Shown: positions 1 through 10,017 of the stretch, one piece after another
Position numbering within the stretch: the stretch's first letter is position 1
How the letters are laid out: every line of letters starts with the position of its first letter
Assembly (NCBI GenBank): GCA_003868215.1
Contig: QWDQ01000011.1
Coordinates: 372,001-436,000 of the forward strand
DNA: 64,000 nucleotides
Direction: 5' to 3'
Origin: Pseudophaeomoniella oleicola
Lineage: Eukaryota > Ascomycota > Eurotiomycetes > Phaeomoniellales > Phaeomoniellaceae
Program-made: the position numbers and the translations under genes
Notes under the pieces: model-generated
Told to the model about the DNA's origin: nothing
What the model saw: the letters and a program-made list of their open reading frames with translations, nothing else
Database searches by the model: none

Positions 1-191
1 ACAGCTGCTTTGAGTTCGGGGATGCCCTTGGCAGATATGCTGGCGATCTCGGCCACAATGTCCTCAGTGACGGCCGAGAGGAGGAGGGCCTCGTCGGCGT
101 GGTCAAAGGCGAGGACGGCGCGGTAGAGTGCGTCAGCAATGGCTTCGCGGTCGGTGAGGCCGGGCAGCTTTGCAGGGAGTGCGAGAGACAT
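1..191 (-). CDS. SnoaL/NTF2-like domain protein, N-terminal part (cut by window edge)
   Basis: Only the first 63 codons lie in the window; the gene runs off the left edge. The ATG at 191-189 opens MSLALPAKLPGLTDREAIAD, followed by a helix of the type (ALYRAVLAFD, then a DEALLLSAVTEDI segment) that begins many small SnoaL-like, NTF2-fold proteins of fungi. That family covers polyketide cyclases, ring-hydroxylase small-subunit relatives and many proteins of unknown role, so no reaction can be assigned from this fragment. The start codon sits at the end of a run of ATC triplets, so the 5' leader is a microsatellite. It is divergent from TSR4 with 1.3 kb between. The family call rests on pattern resemblance of a short piece; coding status is more certain than the family. 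Confidence 0.55.
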   Translation of the reverse strand, partial: MSLALPAKLPGLTDREAIADALYRAVLAFDHADEALLLSAVTEDIVAEIASISAKGIPELKAA

Positions 192-1499
192 GATGATGAT
201 GATGATTGGAGAACACCGGGTGAACAAGTGAATTTTCAAGCAGCTGCTGGATTGACTTGTCTGGTGGTTTTTTTGGGTTTGTTCATGAGAGAATCCATCA
301 CCAACCGAACTTTATACCATCGCGCCGATAAAGGGCAGAACAGATCGGCCAAACATTACAGCTTCGTCAGGTAGGTCAGTACGTATTCCATACGTGCTAC
401 GTACGTACCTTCCTGAAGATGTCCGGCACACTATATCCGTTAACCCCTATGTCCGTTATGAGGTGTAGTCGTGTCAGATAGGTGGAAGTTGGGTAACCGA
501 CAATCCATTGATAGCTGAATGATAGGAGTACATTCATTGTCAGGGCTGCCACACATCGGGGCTATTGCCTCCATGCTGGGTTGCATATCCCCAGCATAGA
601 CAAATTTGTCGTGGAATCTGACCCTCGATCACGTATAGCTTATCCCACAAGCAAAACATAACATATGTAACATTCCAGTTATAGCGTAGCTAAAAACTGG
701 AGCTTCGATCTTGGTGCGTGCATCAAGTTGGCGCAAGTGCAGAGTCGACCAAGAGCAGCACTCGTTTCTGCTAGATCAGCAAGCTCTTGCGTCCAGAAGT
801 ACCGTTTCTCCGCAGTATAGCTCCGTTGCAGTAGATTACCTCTTAGGGATCAATCTCCTGGAATACGCTTCTTTTGTCTTCGTGATTCCACAACCCCATC
901 TCGGGGAGTCTACAGCTTCAGTCACGCCAACTGTTGGAGCCGTTCTTGCTCTCCTGCTGAGACGCAGCGCTGATTAGACCATAACAACTCACCAGGGAGC
1001 AGAAGGTTTGATGAGGTGCCGGCATAGAGTCGAGGAAAGAGGATGAGCAAAACATTCGATGAACGGTTTTGGAAAGCAATCTCGTCAACGCAAACCGCGT
1101 CACCAAATTCATCTCGATATTCTCATTGCTCATCCGACTCATCATCCACCTGATTCCCTTCACCTATATTTTGTGACGGTGTAAGGCTTCTCCTTGCTTC
1201 TTAGAGCTCTTTCCTCAATATGAAACCCTCTACGGCCAAAGAGGAATGCATTAAGGATATTATCGTAGTAACCCTCTTTTCGACTCATCGTGTTGGCGTG
1301 ATGGCGAGGCTGTTGCTGCGTGAAGGTCATTCGCTGCTTTGGCTGAAGGCTCCCCGCAAAGCTTGGACCACCTTTGATAAAGTGTTATCGAACAAGTCCC
1401 GCAAGCAAAAAGTTATCTCCGTAGCAGTTCATCCCACCTGTAAGTACAAGTTTGACATAGTATAAGGGACCTATCTACGTATACACACCAATTGATACA
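192..1499. other. Divergent intergenic region, SnoaL-like gene / TSR4
   Basis: This 1.3 kb region separates two divergent genes and should hold both promoters. Short reading frames occur on both strands, but none shows family motifs or a sustained coding look. A cluster of TACGTA-type palindromes lies near 378-407. I see no RNA gene or repeat element. Confidence 0.6.
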
Positions 1500-2863
1500 A
1501 TGGCGGGCTACGAGAGCGACTCCTCGGGCCTCTCAGACCAAGAGGAATACACCGAGACGAATGTGCTCCTCGGGTACTCATCCAAAGAGCCCACTGATGA
1601 CACGATCAGCCACCTCGGCGGACATCCCGTACGTCGCAATCATTGTTACCCCCAGACCTCATGCTAACAACACAGAAGACATGGCTCGACTCGGAGAAGA
1701 CGCCTCCAGGATCTTATGCCAAGTGTAAAGTCTGCCAGTCCAACATGTCACTCCTCTTGCAACTGAACGGCGATCTACCTGAACACTTCCCAAATGATGA
1801 ACGACGACTGTATATATTCAGCTGCAGAAGGAAGGCCTGTGATAGGAAGCTAGGAAGTATACGGGCGCTACGGGAAGTTCGTAGGACCAAGGTGGACAAG
1901 CCTGTAGCCCAAGCAAAGAATGCAGCGCAGCCTGCGGCCCAGACACCGCAGCAAGACCTCGGCGCCTCCCTATTTGGTTCGACAGCCAAATCACCCCAAC
2001 CGTCAGGGAACGGAAACCCATTCTCGACAACAAGTACCAGCGCTACAGCGTCTCCTGTAAACCCTTTCTCACCACTTCCGCCAACCTCATCACTTGCAGC
2101 TTTGACACCGCAGGCCCCTGTAGAAGAATCTCCTTCGATACAACAGACTTTACCAGAGACATTTGCCTCGAAACTGAAACTCGCCTCAGGCCCGAGCTCG
2201 AAACAGCCATCTCAGCCAGAAGATAACGAACCTTGGCCACCACAGGCTTCGTTCCCAAGTCCTTACCCCAACCTACACCTGGATGCCGACTACGAAGCCC
2301 TCTCTCCTACCGCTCTAACTAAAGAAGTCGAAGCCCTCGCTTCATCTTCTAAGATACAATATGACGACGAAACAACGTCCTCTTCATCCTCTAACGTAAA
2401 TCTGAAAGACAGTTTCGAATCGGCGATTGACAAGACCTTCCTCAAGTTCTCCGACCGCCTGGCCCAAAATCCAGAACAAGTCCTCCGTTACGAATGGAAA
2501 GGAGCACCACTGCTCTACTCCTCCACCGACGCCGTTGCATCCTACTTCCCCTCCCTAGCCGCCCATCCCAACCCTTCCAAAATCTCCACATCTGCCTCCT
2601 CCCAAACCACCAAAATTCCCCGCTGCCCTTCCTGTTCCTCTCCTCGCATCTTCGAACTCCAGCTCGTACCTGGCCTGATCGCCGCGCTCGAAGAAGACGA
2701 CGAATCCACGATGGCGGACATCGATTCGGGAATGGAATGGGGCACAATCCTGTTGGGCGTCTGTGAGAGGAATTGCGGGACCGAAGGGAAGGAGGTCGGC
2801 AGCGTGGCGTGGAGGGAAGAGTGGGCGGGCGTGCAGTGGGAGGAACGGGTTTCGAGGAAGTAA
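1500..2863 (+). CDS. TSR4: Tsr4/PDCD2-like ribosome biogenesis protein
   Basis: Two exons, 1500-1628 and 1676-2863, joined in phase 0 across a 47-nt GT-AG intron, give about 438 aa. The join restores the family's opening pattern: GYSSKEP, LGGHPKTWL, then a C-x2-C pair in AKCKVCQSNM followed by LLLQLNGDLP and a second cysteine pair (SCRRKACDRK). The middle (residues about 110-270) is low-complexity Ser/Pro/Thr. The C-terminal PDCD2_C part carries YEWKGAPLLYSS, a PRCPSC knuckle and a final Trp-rich block (GVQWEERV). In yeast Tsr4 is a co-translational chaperone of ribosomal protein uS5 (Rps2), needed for 20S pre-rRNA maturation; the same role is inferred here. It acts in the cytoplasm. It is convergent with eIF3k. 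I took the ATG at 1500 because it gives the usual acidic N-terminus MAGYESDSSG. Confidence 0.9.
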
Positions 2864-3756
2864 AGGGCCGAATCATGAACGGGGAATTGGAATATTGACT
2901 GCCATAAGAGAGAAAAAAAAAAAAACAATGGATGGATAACTAGCTTAGTAAGCTTCCTTCTTAGAAAATCCTCACAATAACGAAAGGCAATATGTTTCTG
3001 GCAATTCTCTTCTAACGACATAATATTGTCCCGAAGAATCAAGGATTCGATGTCGCATGTGTATCATGTACATCGCGTAATTATAGGAGAGAGAAAGAAG
3101 GAGGCAGTTTATGCGATGTAATAGTATGCACGTAATTACTCATGTACGAACAGATAGTATTGGTAGATAGATATGTTCTGATTTACTATTCCGGTATACC
3201 GTGCCTTTTTATTTTATTTTAAACTGATTGATTGATATTCCTAATATACCTGCCTACCTAGGTACCGAGTACATAGACTAAGGTATATCTGTCGGTAGCT
3301 TAGGAACATACTTTGGAAAAGGTCCATCTACCTATCTTCCCCTGTCTACCTAGATAGGGACATACCTACATAGCACCCACGGCCCAAGCTAGCAATCACC
3401 TCGAAAGCCCTGCTCATGAGAGATCATTGTCCTCAATGAACGCCCTCCGCCTGATGACACGGTGTGCGAATATCCTCTCTCCTCGAGGCAGGCCATTTGG
3501 CTTTGGCTCGAGCGAATTCCGTTTCCTAGTTGGTGTTTATCTCCCTTTTTGAACCTTCGGAAGAGCCTTTGCCTCCGGTTTGAAAAGCTTCCCATCCCAA
3601 ACGTGGAAGAAGGGGGTGTTGGCGAAAAGAAAAAGGTGGAAAAAGAAAAAAGAACATTGTTCTCGTAATGCAATCCCGGTACCCCTGGAATTTTACAAAC
3701 TCCATAAACCCGTAACAAGTGGCTGAAATAGTAGCAAGAACAGAAGTGTGATGCTT
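2864..3756. other. Convergent intergenic region, TSR4 / eIF3k
   Basis: Non-coding 3' flanks of two convergent genes. It holds a 14-nt A tract near 2911-2924, TA-rich DNA around 3130-3250, and a run of CCTA/TAGG words at about 3250-3360 that includes the perfect palindrome TACCTAGGTA at 3255-3264. No credible gene was seen. Confidence 0.6.
3255..3264. repeat. TACCTAGGTA palindrome (intergenic copy 1)
   Basis: A perfect 10-bp palindrome inside a CCTA/TAGG-rich patch. Identical copies occur at 5229-5238 and 39304-39313, and near-identical 11-bp versions elsewhere. Confidence 0.8.
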
Positions 3757-4734
3757 TTAAGCAGGTTGTTCGAACCCTCTTCTGATAACACGTCCAAACT
3801 GTTCCATGCCCACTCTCTCGCCCTTCACCTCACTTCTGGCCTCGTTCTCCCTGTTCCTTGGGACCTCGACTTTGCCACCACCCACAATCTTCCATCCGCA
3901 GACTTCTCCTACGAACTTCTCGAGGGGTACACCCTTGAGGTCGAGCCATTGGCTCAATGTGTCCAGGTCGATTTCTCGGTAAGCCTTGCCCACTTCAACT
4001 GCAATTCGTATTCTCACTAATTCCTCGAAGCCGGCAATATCGGCAGCAAGATCAGCGTAGATGTCGTCTGAGTTCAACGTGGACCAAAATGCAGAGTATT
4101 GCGCGGATTCAAGGAGGGTGTTGAGGAGAGTGAGCTTTTGAATTGATTCCGTGAAATCCGTAGAGGCTGGTGGTGAACCTTTGGAGTCTTGACCGGAGGA
4201 GGTTGGTGGATTTAGGGCGAAAGGCATGGTCGAAGGCGGGAGCAAGGAGAGGCAGAGGGAGAATGCGGGTGATGGGAAGACAGTTAAGGCTTTCATCAGG
4301 ATGTTGGTGGTAGTCTCGGGGTGAAGTAGATGTGGGTTGAATTGGTACCTGAAGGTGATAGAAGGGATTAGCAAACTATAAGGAGGGCATGCAAGTGACA
4401 CCAAAGAACACGGGTTCCAAAGGATCTCTCAGATGGGGTTGGTTCATGGTCTCCATGAGGCCTTGGTACAGGCATGTAAGAAAAGGTGTATGATTAGAGG
4501 CTTATCCAAATCGTCCTTGAAAATTGCGACAGGGTTGATTCGGGTAGACCTAGGAAAGTCTTACAGTTTCAGGAGCGCCAGATTGGCGTAGCAATCGAAC
4601 GCCTTCTCTTCACATTGTTGCATAACATATTCCTGGAAAATTGTGGTTGTTTCTGGGTTGTAGCGTTCGAGACCATTGAGAATGACATCGATGTGCGGCG
4701 GTCTCGTTTCGCATTTGTCGAAGGCGACAGGCAT
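3757..4734 (-). CDS. EIF3K: Eukaryotic translation initiation factor 3 subunit K
   Basis: Two exons (4734-4565 and 4348-3757) joined across a 216-nt intron, unusually long for this window, give 253 aa. The junction restores [19 protein letters not shown], a hallmark of eIF3k. Upstream lie [20 protein letters not shown] and downstream [20 protein letters not shown]. The second half is the CSN8/PSMD8/eIF3k PCI-like fold ([18 protein letters not shown], then [20 protein letters not shown]), ending in the conserved [14 protein letters not shown]. eIF3k is a peripheral eIF3 subunit paired with eIF3l on the 40S-bound initiation complex. It is absent from budding yeast but usual in filamentous fungi. 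The start [12 protein letters not shown] is the first ATG in the correct frame. It is convergent with TSR4, and LST7 lies upstream on the same strand. Confidence 0.93.
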
Positions 4735-5751
4735 CTTGACAGCAAGCTGATGAAAATATGGTATGGCCGTGGTCGGTATTCTCCCAGCAGCGTCTAGGGG
4801 TGACGTTGAAGGTTCAGATGTCGTCTGTTATTGTTCTTTTTCCTGTCCTCGCCCTCAGATCTTGGTGGTTGCGACAATACCTTGTGCGATTTCTGCTGTG
4901 GGGCAAGATTCCAGGATGCCAAGGAATCGCCCTTTTCGGTAATCTGTAGGGGATCAACTTACTGTGCTCAGGGGTGGGCACTTTATGACTTCAATCAATA
5001 TATGCTACCTACTATACGTGGAGGTGAGTCGCTTCGAAAAGATACGATTTTGGTATCTGCCGTTTACGAAACTGGGAGTCAAAGCTCTTACCTCGTGCCG
5101 TTGTGCTTCACCTTTATACACGAGTTGTACCGTCCACCTGAGGATCGGTATGTGGTCGCGAGCTAGACCTGATTAGGGAAGCCCAACTACGGTTTAGAAC
5201 TTGTCACAACACCTTTTACCAGATATCATACCTAGGTACCCAGGTAGACCACGTCCTGGAAACCATATGGAGCTGCCTTTTCGATGACGAGTCAAATGAC
5301 TTGCATTTGAGTCAATCAGCTTTCTCCTTGTGTCATCTTTACAGTGGACACTGAATCAGTCTTGTACAATACAAGACATATCGCGGGATTGGAGCATGCG
5401 TCATTATAATATAATCACAGAAACTCATGTTGCTTATCTCTCGAGGGTTGGCGATGTAATGGCGCACCATTACCGACCTAGTCTGCTACTTCGTCGTTGA
5501 GTCGAAAGTCTAGCCTGAAGAAAAAAACAAAAACATAAAACCATTTGCAAACCAGGACCGTTCCTCTAGAGGCTCTAGACTCCGAGCCATGCTACGCCCA
5601 GGCCGTCAATATGAGGGAAGTAAGTTCATTCGCATCAAGCGCTTCACCTTCACTTTTAAGGTGGTTTGGAAGCCAGATGTTGTACACAGGGGTCTTTAGG
5701 TGCTCCTCAAATGCGCTGAAACTGAGAGTGGATATCAGAGAAGCAGGATCA
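4735..5751. other. Intergenic region between eIF3k promoter and LST7 3' end
   Basis: About 1 kb without a supported gene. It should contain the eIF3k promoter (near 4735-5000) and the LST7 3' UTR. A TACCTAGGTA palindrome lies at 5229-5238 and a TGACGTTG near 4800. Small reading frames here have no recognisable content. Confidence 0.55.
5229..5238. repeat. TACCTAGGTA palindrome (intergenic copy 2)
   Basis: Perfect 10-bp palindrome followed by CCCAGGTAG, so it sits in a short patch of related words, as copy 1 does. Confidence 0.8.
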
Positions 5752-7422
5752 TTAAACCATTAATTGCCGTCTTTGCGGATCGAGCGGAAGAGGTGAGCAA
5801 GGTATACTCGAAGAAGCGGCGGCCGTCTTAGGCAGATTCTGCTGTTCCGGCTGGCCGTTGAGGCTCTTTGTTGAGAAAGCCGTTTCGATATTCACTTTTG
5901 GGACTGCAGGAGTAGGTGTAGTATCCATATCTCGCAGCTTGTCAATCTCGGCAGAACGTGTCGCCGAGTGTGTGAATGTAAGACCTTCTGTACCTCGCTG
6001 GTCGAGGCGTGAACGGAAAGCCCGCTGGTGACCATCGTCTCTCACCAGTGTCTCACAAGCAAGGCTCTCGTCCCTGGGAAGCATTTTGAACCTTTGGCCT
6101 AGCGTGAAGAGCAACAAAACCAACTCTCGATGGATCTCAGCAAAGATGTCAGGATTCCCGGTGATCTCTGCAAGGCTTCGAGGTAGAGTCTGCCCCACTC
6201 GCCGTGGCAGGCCATGGGCATCGACAACGCGGTGAGTGAGAAAAGAGGAAACAGGAGTGTACTTTCGAGTCGAACACTCGGCCTCGTTTGCTCTCTCTTC
6301 CTTCTTGCGTTCCTCTTCTTGGAAACGCTCAGCTTCATTGATCAGTTTCTCTGCCAGTTTGGCAAAAACCGCAGAGACTGCAGGGAAGGCCCGAAAAGCG
6401 CGTACATCGTCTTGCCCAGCCAAAGCAAGAAACGCATAATTGCGTCTACGTCCACGTGCCTTTGGATCCGGTAGTCGGAATACATATGCAAGGGTGTACC
6501 CGTTGGTAGAATCTCCGTAGGCGATAGGCCCTGATGCCGACCCACGAGGAAGTGTCTCAGAAGAAAGAGCTCTGACAACTGCGGCGCGTAGCATTGCATA
6601 CTCAGTTGGATCCTTGGGTGCCCGAACTGTCATGTAGTTGACCTCATGAGGATGACAAACGCTATCATTGTATTCAGATTGTGCAGAAGACTGCCACGAT
6701 GATGCAGCAGTTCCGGCAGACTCGGTTTGATGTGAATGAGAATAAAATTGATCGTCGGGCCCGTCGAATGAGCAACTGTATGAGCTTTCGAAGATACACG
6801 AAGGGACAATCTGACGGCTACGAAGGACTGGTGACCCGTTCGACCCAGGGCTGTTTGCGTTGGGACTTCCTGGCGCATTGGCTGGTAAACGTCTTGCGCA
6901 TTCTTCGGGAACCGTAAAAGTACAGCTGGCACAACTATCGTTCTCCTTCCCACTGTATCCAGCGCTCCTGGATGGATCGGATAATTTGTCTAATTTTATG
7001 TAATATGGGCTCTGCTCAATGGATGGCGTAGCGGGAACCGATTCTACAGCTGTTGAAGATTGAGATATGCGGCTTGATACCGACGCGCTTGTGTTTACAT
7101 GATGGATACCGTCTGATCCGATCGGGCTGTGCCTCGCTGTCGGCGCATCACTTCCGAAAGACTCCTCTGAGCGTCGCGACCTCAGATTCGATGAGTTCGG
7201 GTTGCACTGTTGACATGGTATCGGTCTTGCTTGCGTGCATAGAACAGACTTTGGACCGTGCACCTCACAAAAGTGCGTCAATGAGAGCTGTGAGACGACC
7301 AGACGTCAGCACTTCAGATCTGGGATACATTGCAGTAATGAGGCATTGAAGTCCACGCGACATTGTCGATTTGACCTGCGAGAGACTTTGGAGCAGTAGG
7401 GAATACTCACAATGAATTCCAT
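5752..7422 (-). CDS. LST7: Lst7 / folliculin family protein
   Basis: Two exons: a 12-nt first coding exon (7422-7411, encoding MEFI), a 123-nt GT-AG intron, and exon 7287-5752; 515 aa in total. The join gives MEFILSLTHFCEVHGPKSVL, the diagnostic N-terminus of folliculin-type longin domains, followed by a CTQ segment and a CQQC pair. A Ser/Pro-rich linker follows (residues about 40-200). The conserved longin core comes next: YAMLRAAVVRALSSETLPRG, GPIAYGD, NGYTLAYVFRLPDPKARG. A helix-rich part resembling FLCN (SSFLTHRVV, IHRELVLLLFTLGQRF) follows. The protein ends soon after, so it lacks the large C-terminal DENN half of animal FLCN, as fungal Lst7 proteins do. Lst4-Lst7 acts at the vacuole as GAP for the Rag GTPase Gtr2 in amino-acid signalling to TORC1; that role is inferred by family. 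Confidence 0.88.
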
Positions 7423-7746
7423 CGTGATCTTCCACCAGGGAAGTTTTCCTACAGTGCCGCGACCATCTTTCAGTGCAGTGATCAAATAACTTGGGCGCGC
7501 GTGTCTCTCTAGCAAGGGATAGGAGCGGTGAAGAGCTGAATAGGCGAAGAGGCGAAGAGGCGAAGAGCTGGCAATAGCGATGCGCTTGTTGTAGAGAAGA
7601 AAAAGCGACGGAGGACAACCAGTGTTCGCAATCCGATCAAGAAAGCAGGTGCACCATTATTATTATGTCTGTCAGAGTGTGGCTGACGAAGTTGAAATAC
7701 TCGATGCGAAAAATGCAAGGGTATGGCAGGGCGAGCAAGGCAGGGA

Positions 7747-7770
7747 GGATGGATGGATGGATGGATGGAT
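7747..7770. repeat. (GGAT)6 microsatellite
   Basis: Six tandem GGAT units upstream of LST7, which lies on the opposite strand. Confidence 0.9.
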
Positions 7771-7906
7771 GTACTTGTTGGTTGTCACCCCAAAAATTGT
7801 CCCCTTTTTCGGGAGGCAGAAAGTAGGTTGAACTACGGGTTAGGAGTGAGTTTCAAACGGAAAAAGATATGCGCGTCTCTTTGTTGATTCGAATGTTAAA
7901 TACCGA

Positions 7907-7927
7907 CTATCTATCTATCTATCTATC
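7907..7927. repeat. (CTAT)5 microsatellite
   Basis: Five CTAT units followed by a CAAT pair of near-units. Confidence 0.85.
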
Positions 7928-8026
7928 AATCAATGAAACCTGAGAAGATCTGATTGACATGTAGGAGGTTTCTCTCATCTAGAGAACAGCGGTGTCCTAA
8001 AAGGCGGTATAACCATGATGGTTGTG

Positions 8027-8048
8027 GTGTGTGTGTGTGTGTGTGTGT
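8027..8048. repeat. (GT)11 dinucleotide repeat
   Basis: Uninterrupted GT run of about 22 bp. Confidence 0.9.
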
Positions 8049-8162
8049 TAGATTACCTCTGTACCCCGTCCGGAGATACCTCACATATATTAATACCTAC
8101 TCATATAATACACGCATAATGCACATATCATATGGTTGATCGATCTACATATGTACGTAGAG

Positions 8163-8187
8163 TATATATATATATCTATATATATAT
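8163..8187. repeat. (TA)n repeat with one C interruption
   Basis: Two TA runs separated by a single CT step; about 25 bp. Confidence 0.85.
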
Positions 8188-10017
8188 GCACATCCCTCCA
8201 CATCCTATCATTCTGGAATTATGCCGAAGGTAGGTACATTTGTCCCCCGGTAAATCATGCTATGTTTTGTATTTAATGCACATTAGACGTTGTGTATCTG
8301 CATTGAGGCTGACACAAGTTTGGTTCTATTGCACATTGCATACTACGTATTGCATACTCTACAAGGTTGATCCATCTCTCTCTCAATGTTTATCAGTCCA
8401 TCATTTACTTGATCTGATACCGCTTCACGATTCCCCCCCCACACTGTGACCCAAAGTCTCGGGCGCGTAACGTCTTCCTCTTTCATCTTCGAACATCCTC
8501 ATGGTTGCAGGGAAAAAACCATGCATTGCTGAATGGTGGGAGAGGAATGGATGGATGCTGAGTCGGAGTCAACGAATGGGTCATACTCAGACTCTGTGTC
8601 TCCGTCTACGATAGTTATTGTGGTGACTTGAAGAGAAATCCTACGGACAGTTTACCGAACGGGAATCGTGTCACCACTCTGAAGAAGCTGGCATTGGCAA
8701 TTCCCACAAGGTTCGAGCGTTTGTGATTGAAATCTTTCTTTTTTCTTAATGATGTAGAACATATTTCGAATTACTACATATGTAGAGCATCTATATCTTC
8801 ATCGGGGAATCCATACCGCTCAGCACTTCTCTGCAACCTCTTTTGCCTGCACTACACTGTCCGATTTGTCTCTGTTTGAATAAGCATGCATCATTGTTCT
8901 ACACGTGGTTTCCTAGAGAAACGCTCGGCTACAACGACGGATGTTGTAGTATTAATTACTATGCTATGCACGAACAGGCAGTTACCTGCATGCACCATCC
9001 TGGCACGGCACGGCATGCCGCCAGCTGAATCTAACTTTACCATTGATGCTTGGCTCTAGTCAAAGGCGAAGTTACTTCACGTACATCTCTTGACGATCTT
9101 CTTACAGATCGAGGTCTTGCCGAGGCTTGCTCGAAAAGAAAGATTCCGGTATGTCGACCAGCCATTCGCCGCAGCGTGGTCGCATCTGGTATCACCACTA
9201 CCATAGCAATTTACACCTTGTGGTTTGCTGAGCATATACCTACTAGGTAGGCAGATTGTGAGCCTCCGGATGTCCGACAACTCATCCTCTACAGCCATGG
9301 CATTCTTTTCCCTTGCCCTTGTTATAACTATCTTCTCCAACCACCACCACTGACACCTCTGCAAAAAGCATTTGCACGACTTACAACCTTTTCCGGCTTA
9401 TCGTCTATACCACGCTGCAGGACGGAAAGCAAGATCCGTTCCTATCGCCTTGGCTTGCGTATAGTTTTCGGTGAGCTCCGGAAGTGATTCCACCATGGCT
9501 GGGGCAAGTTCACGCTCAGTTTATAAGCCCATCCCGATCCCTGAATGTGTATGGAAATGGAACCGTAGTATTTACTCAAGGTTGCATTCTCCTGGATCGC
9601 ATTGTCGTACATCTCCTATCTCTGTATGATCTTCGATGCATCTAGGCAGTTGCCATACCTGTTCGACTACGCTGGTTTGGCTCCTTGGCTTCTGGACCTA
9701 TGCAGACGATGTGGACGCGGGCCAAGGTCCGTTATCATGGCCTACTTCGTTATCATTTGACGATCGTCGATAATGGATCCTATTCACGCAGCGCACCCCT
9801 GCTCTCAGTACCATATCGCTTGATAATGGATCGAGCTTCAGAAGACGGCCGCGCAGAGGAGGGGCATACAGGGTTTCACGGGACGATGCTATTTGCCGAT
9901 AAGACGGTCCAAGCATCTACACGGCATGCTCCATTTGTATAAGAGGAGGATGCTAGGTCTTGCGACCTGTCAAGAATCTGTTTGATTTCACAGGTACACA
10001 AACTTCCAGCTTTCAGC

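Larger units (their letters stand above)
7423..10017. other. Divergent intergenic region rich in simple repeats, LST7 / MFS permease
   Basis: A 2.6 kb stretch with no gene I can support. Its first 800 bp hold four different microsatellites (listed separately). A run of C lies near 8431-8441. An 11-bp palindrome, ACCTACTAGGT, is at 9238-9248. The part nearest 10017 should hold the permease promoter. Short frames near 9077-9364 and 9685-9942 lack family signatures and intron-consistent extensions. Confidence 0.55.

Noticed and set aside
2442-3042. Two overlapping minus-strand frames of 144 and 166 codons over the TSR4 3' end
   Set aside because: Arg/Ser-rich mirror of the coding strand, with no splice-consistent extension.
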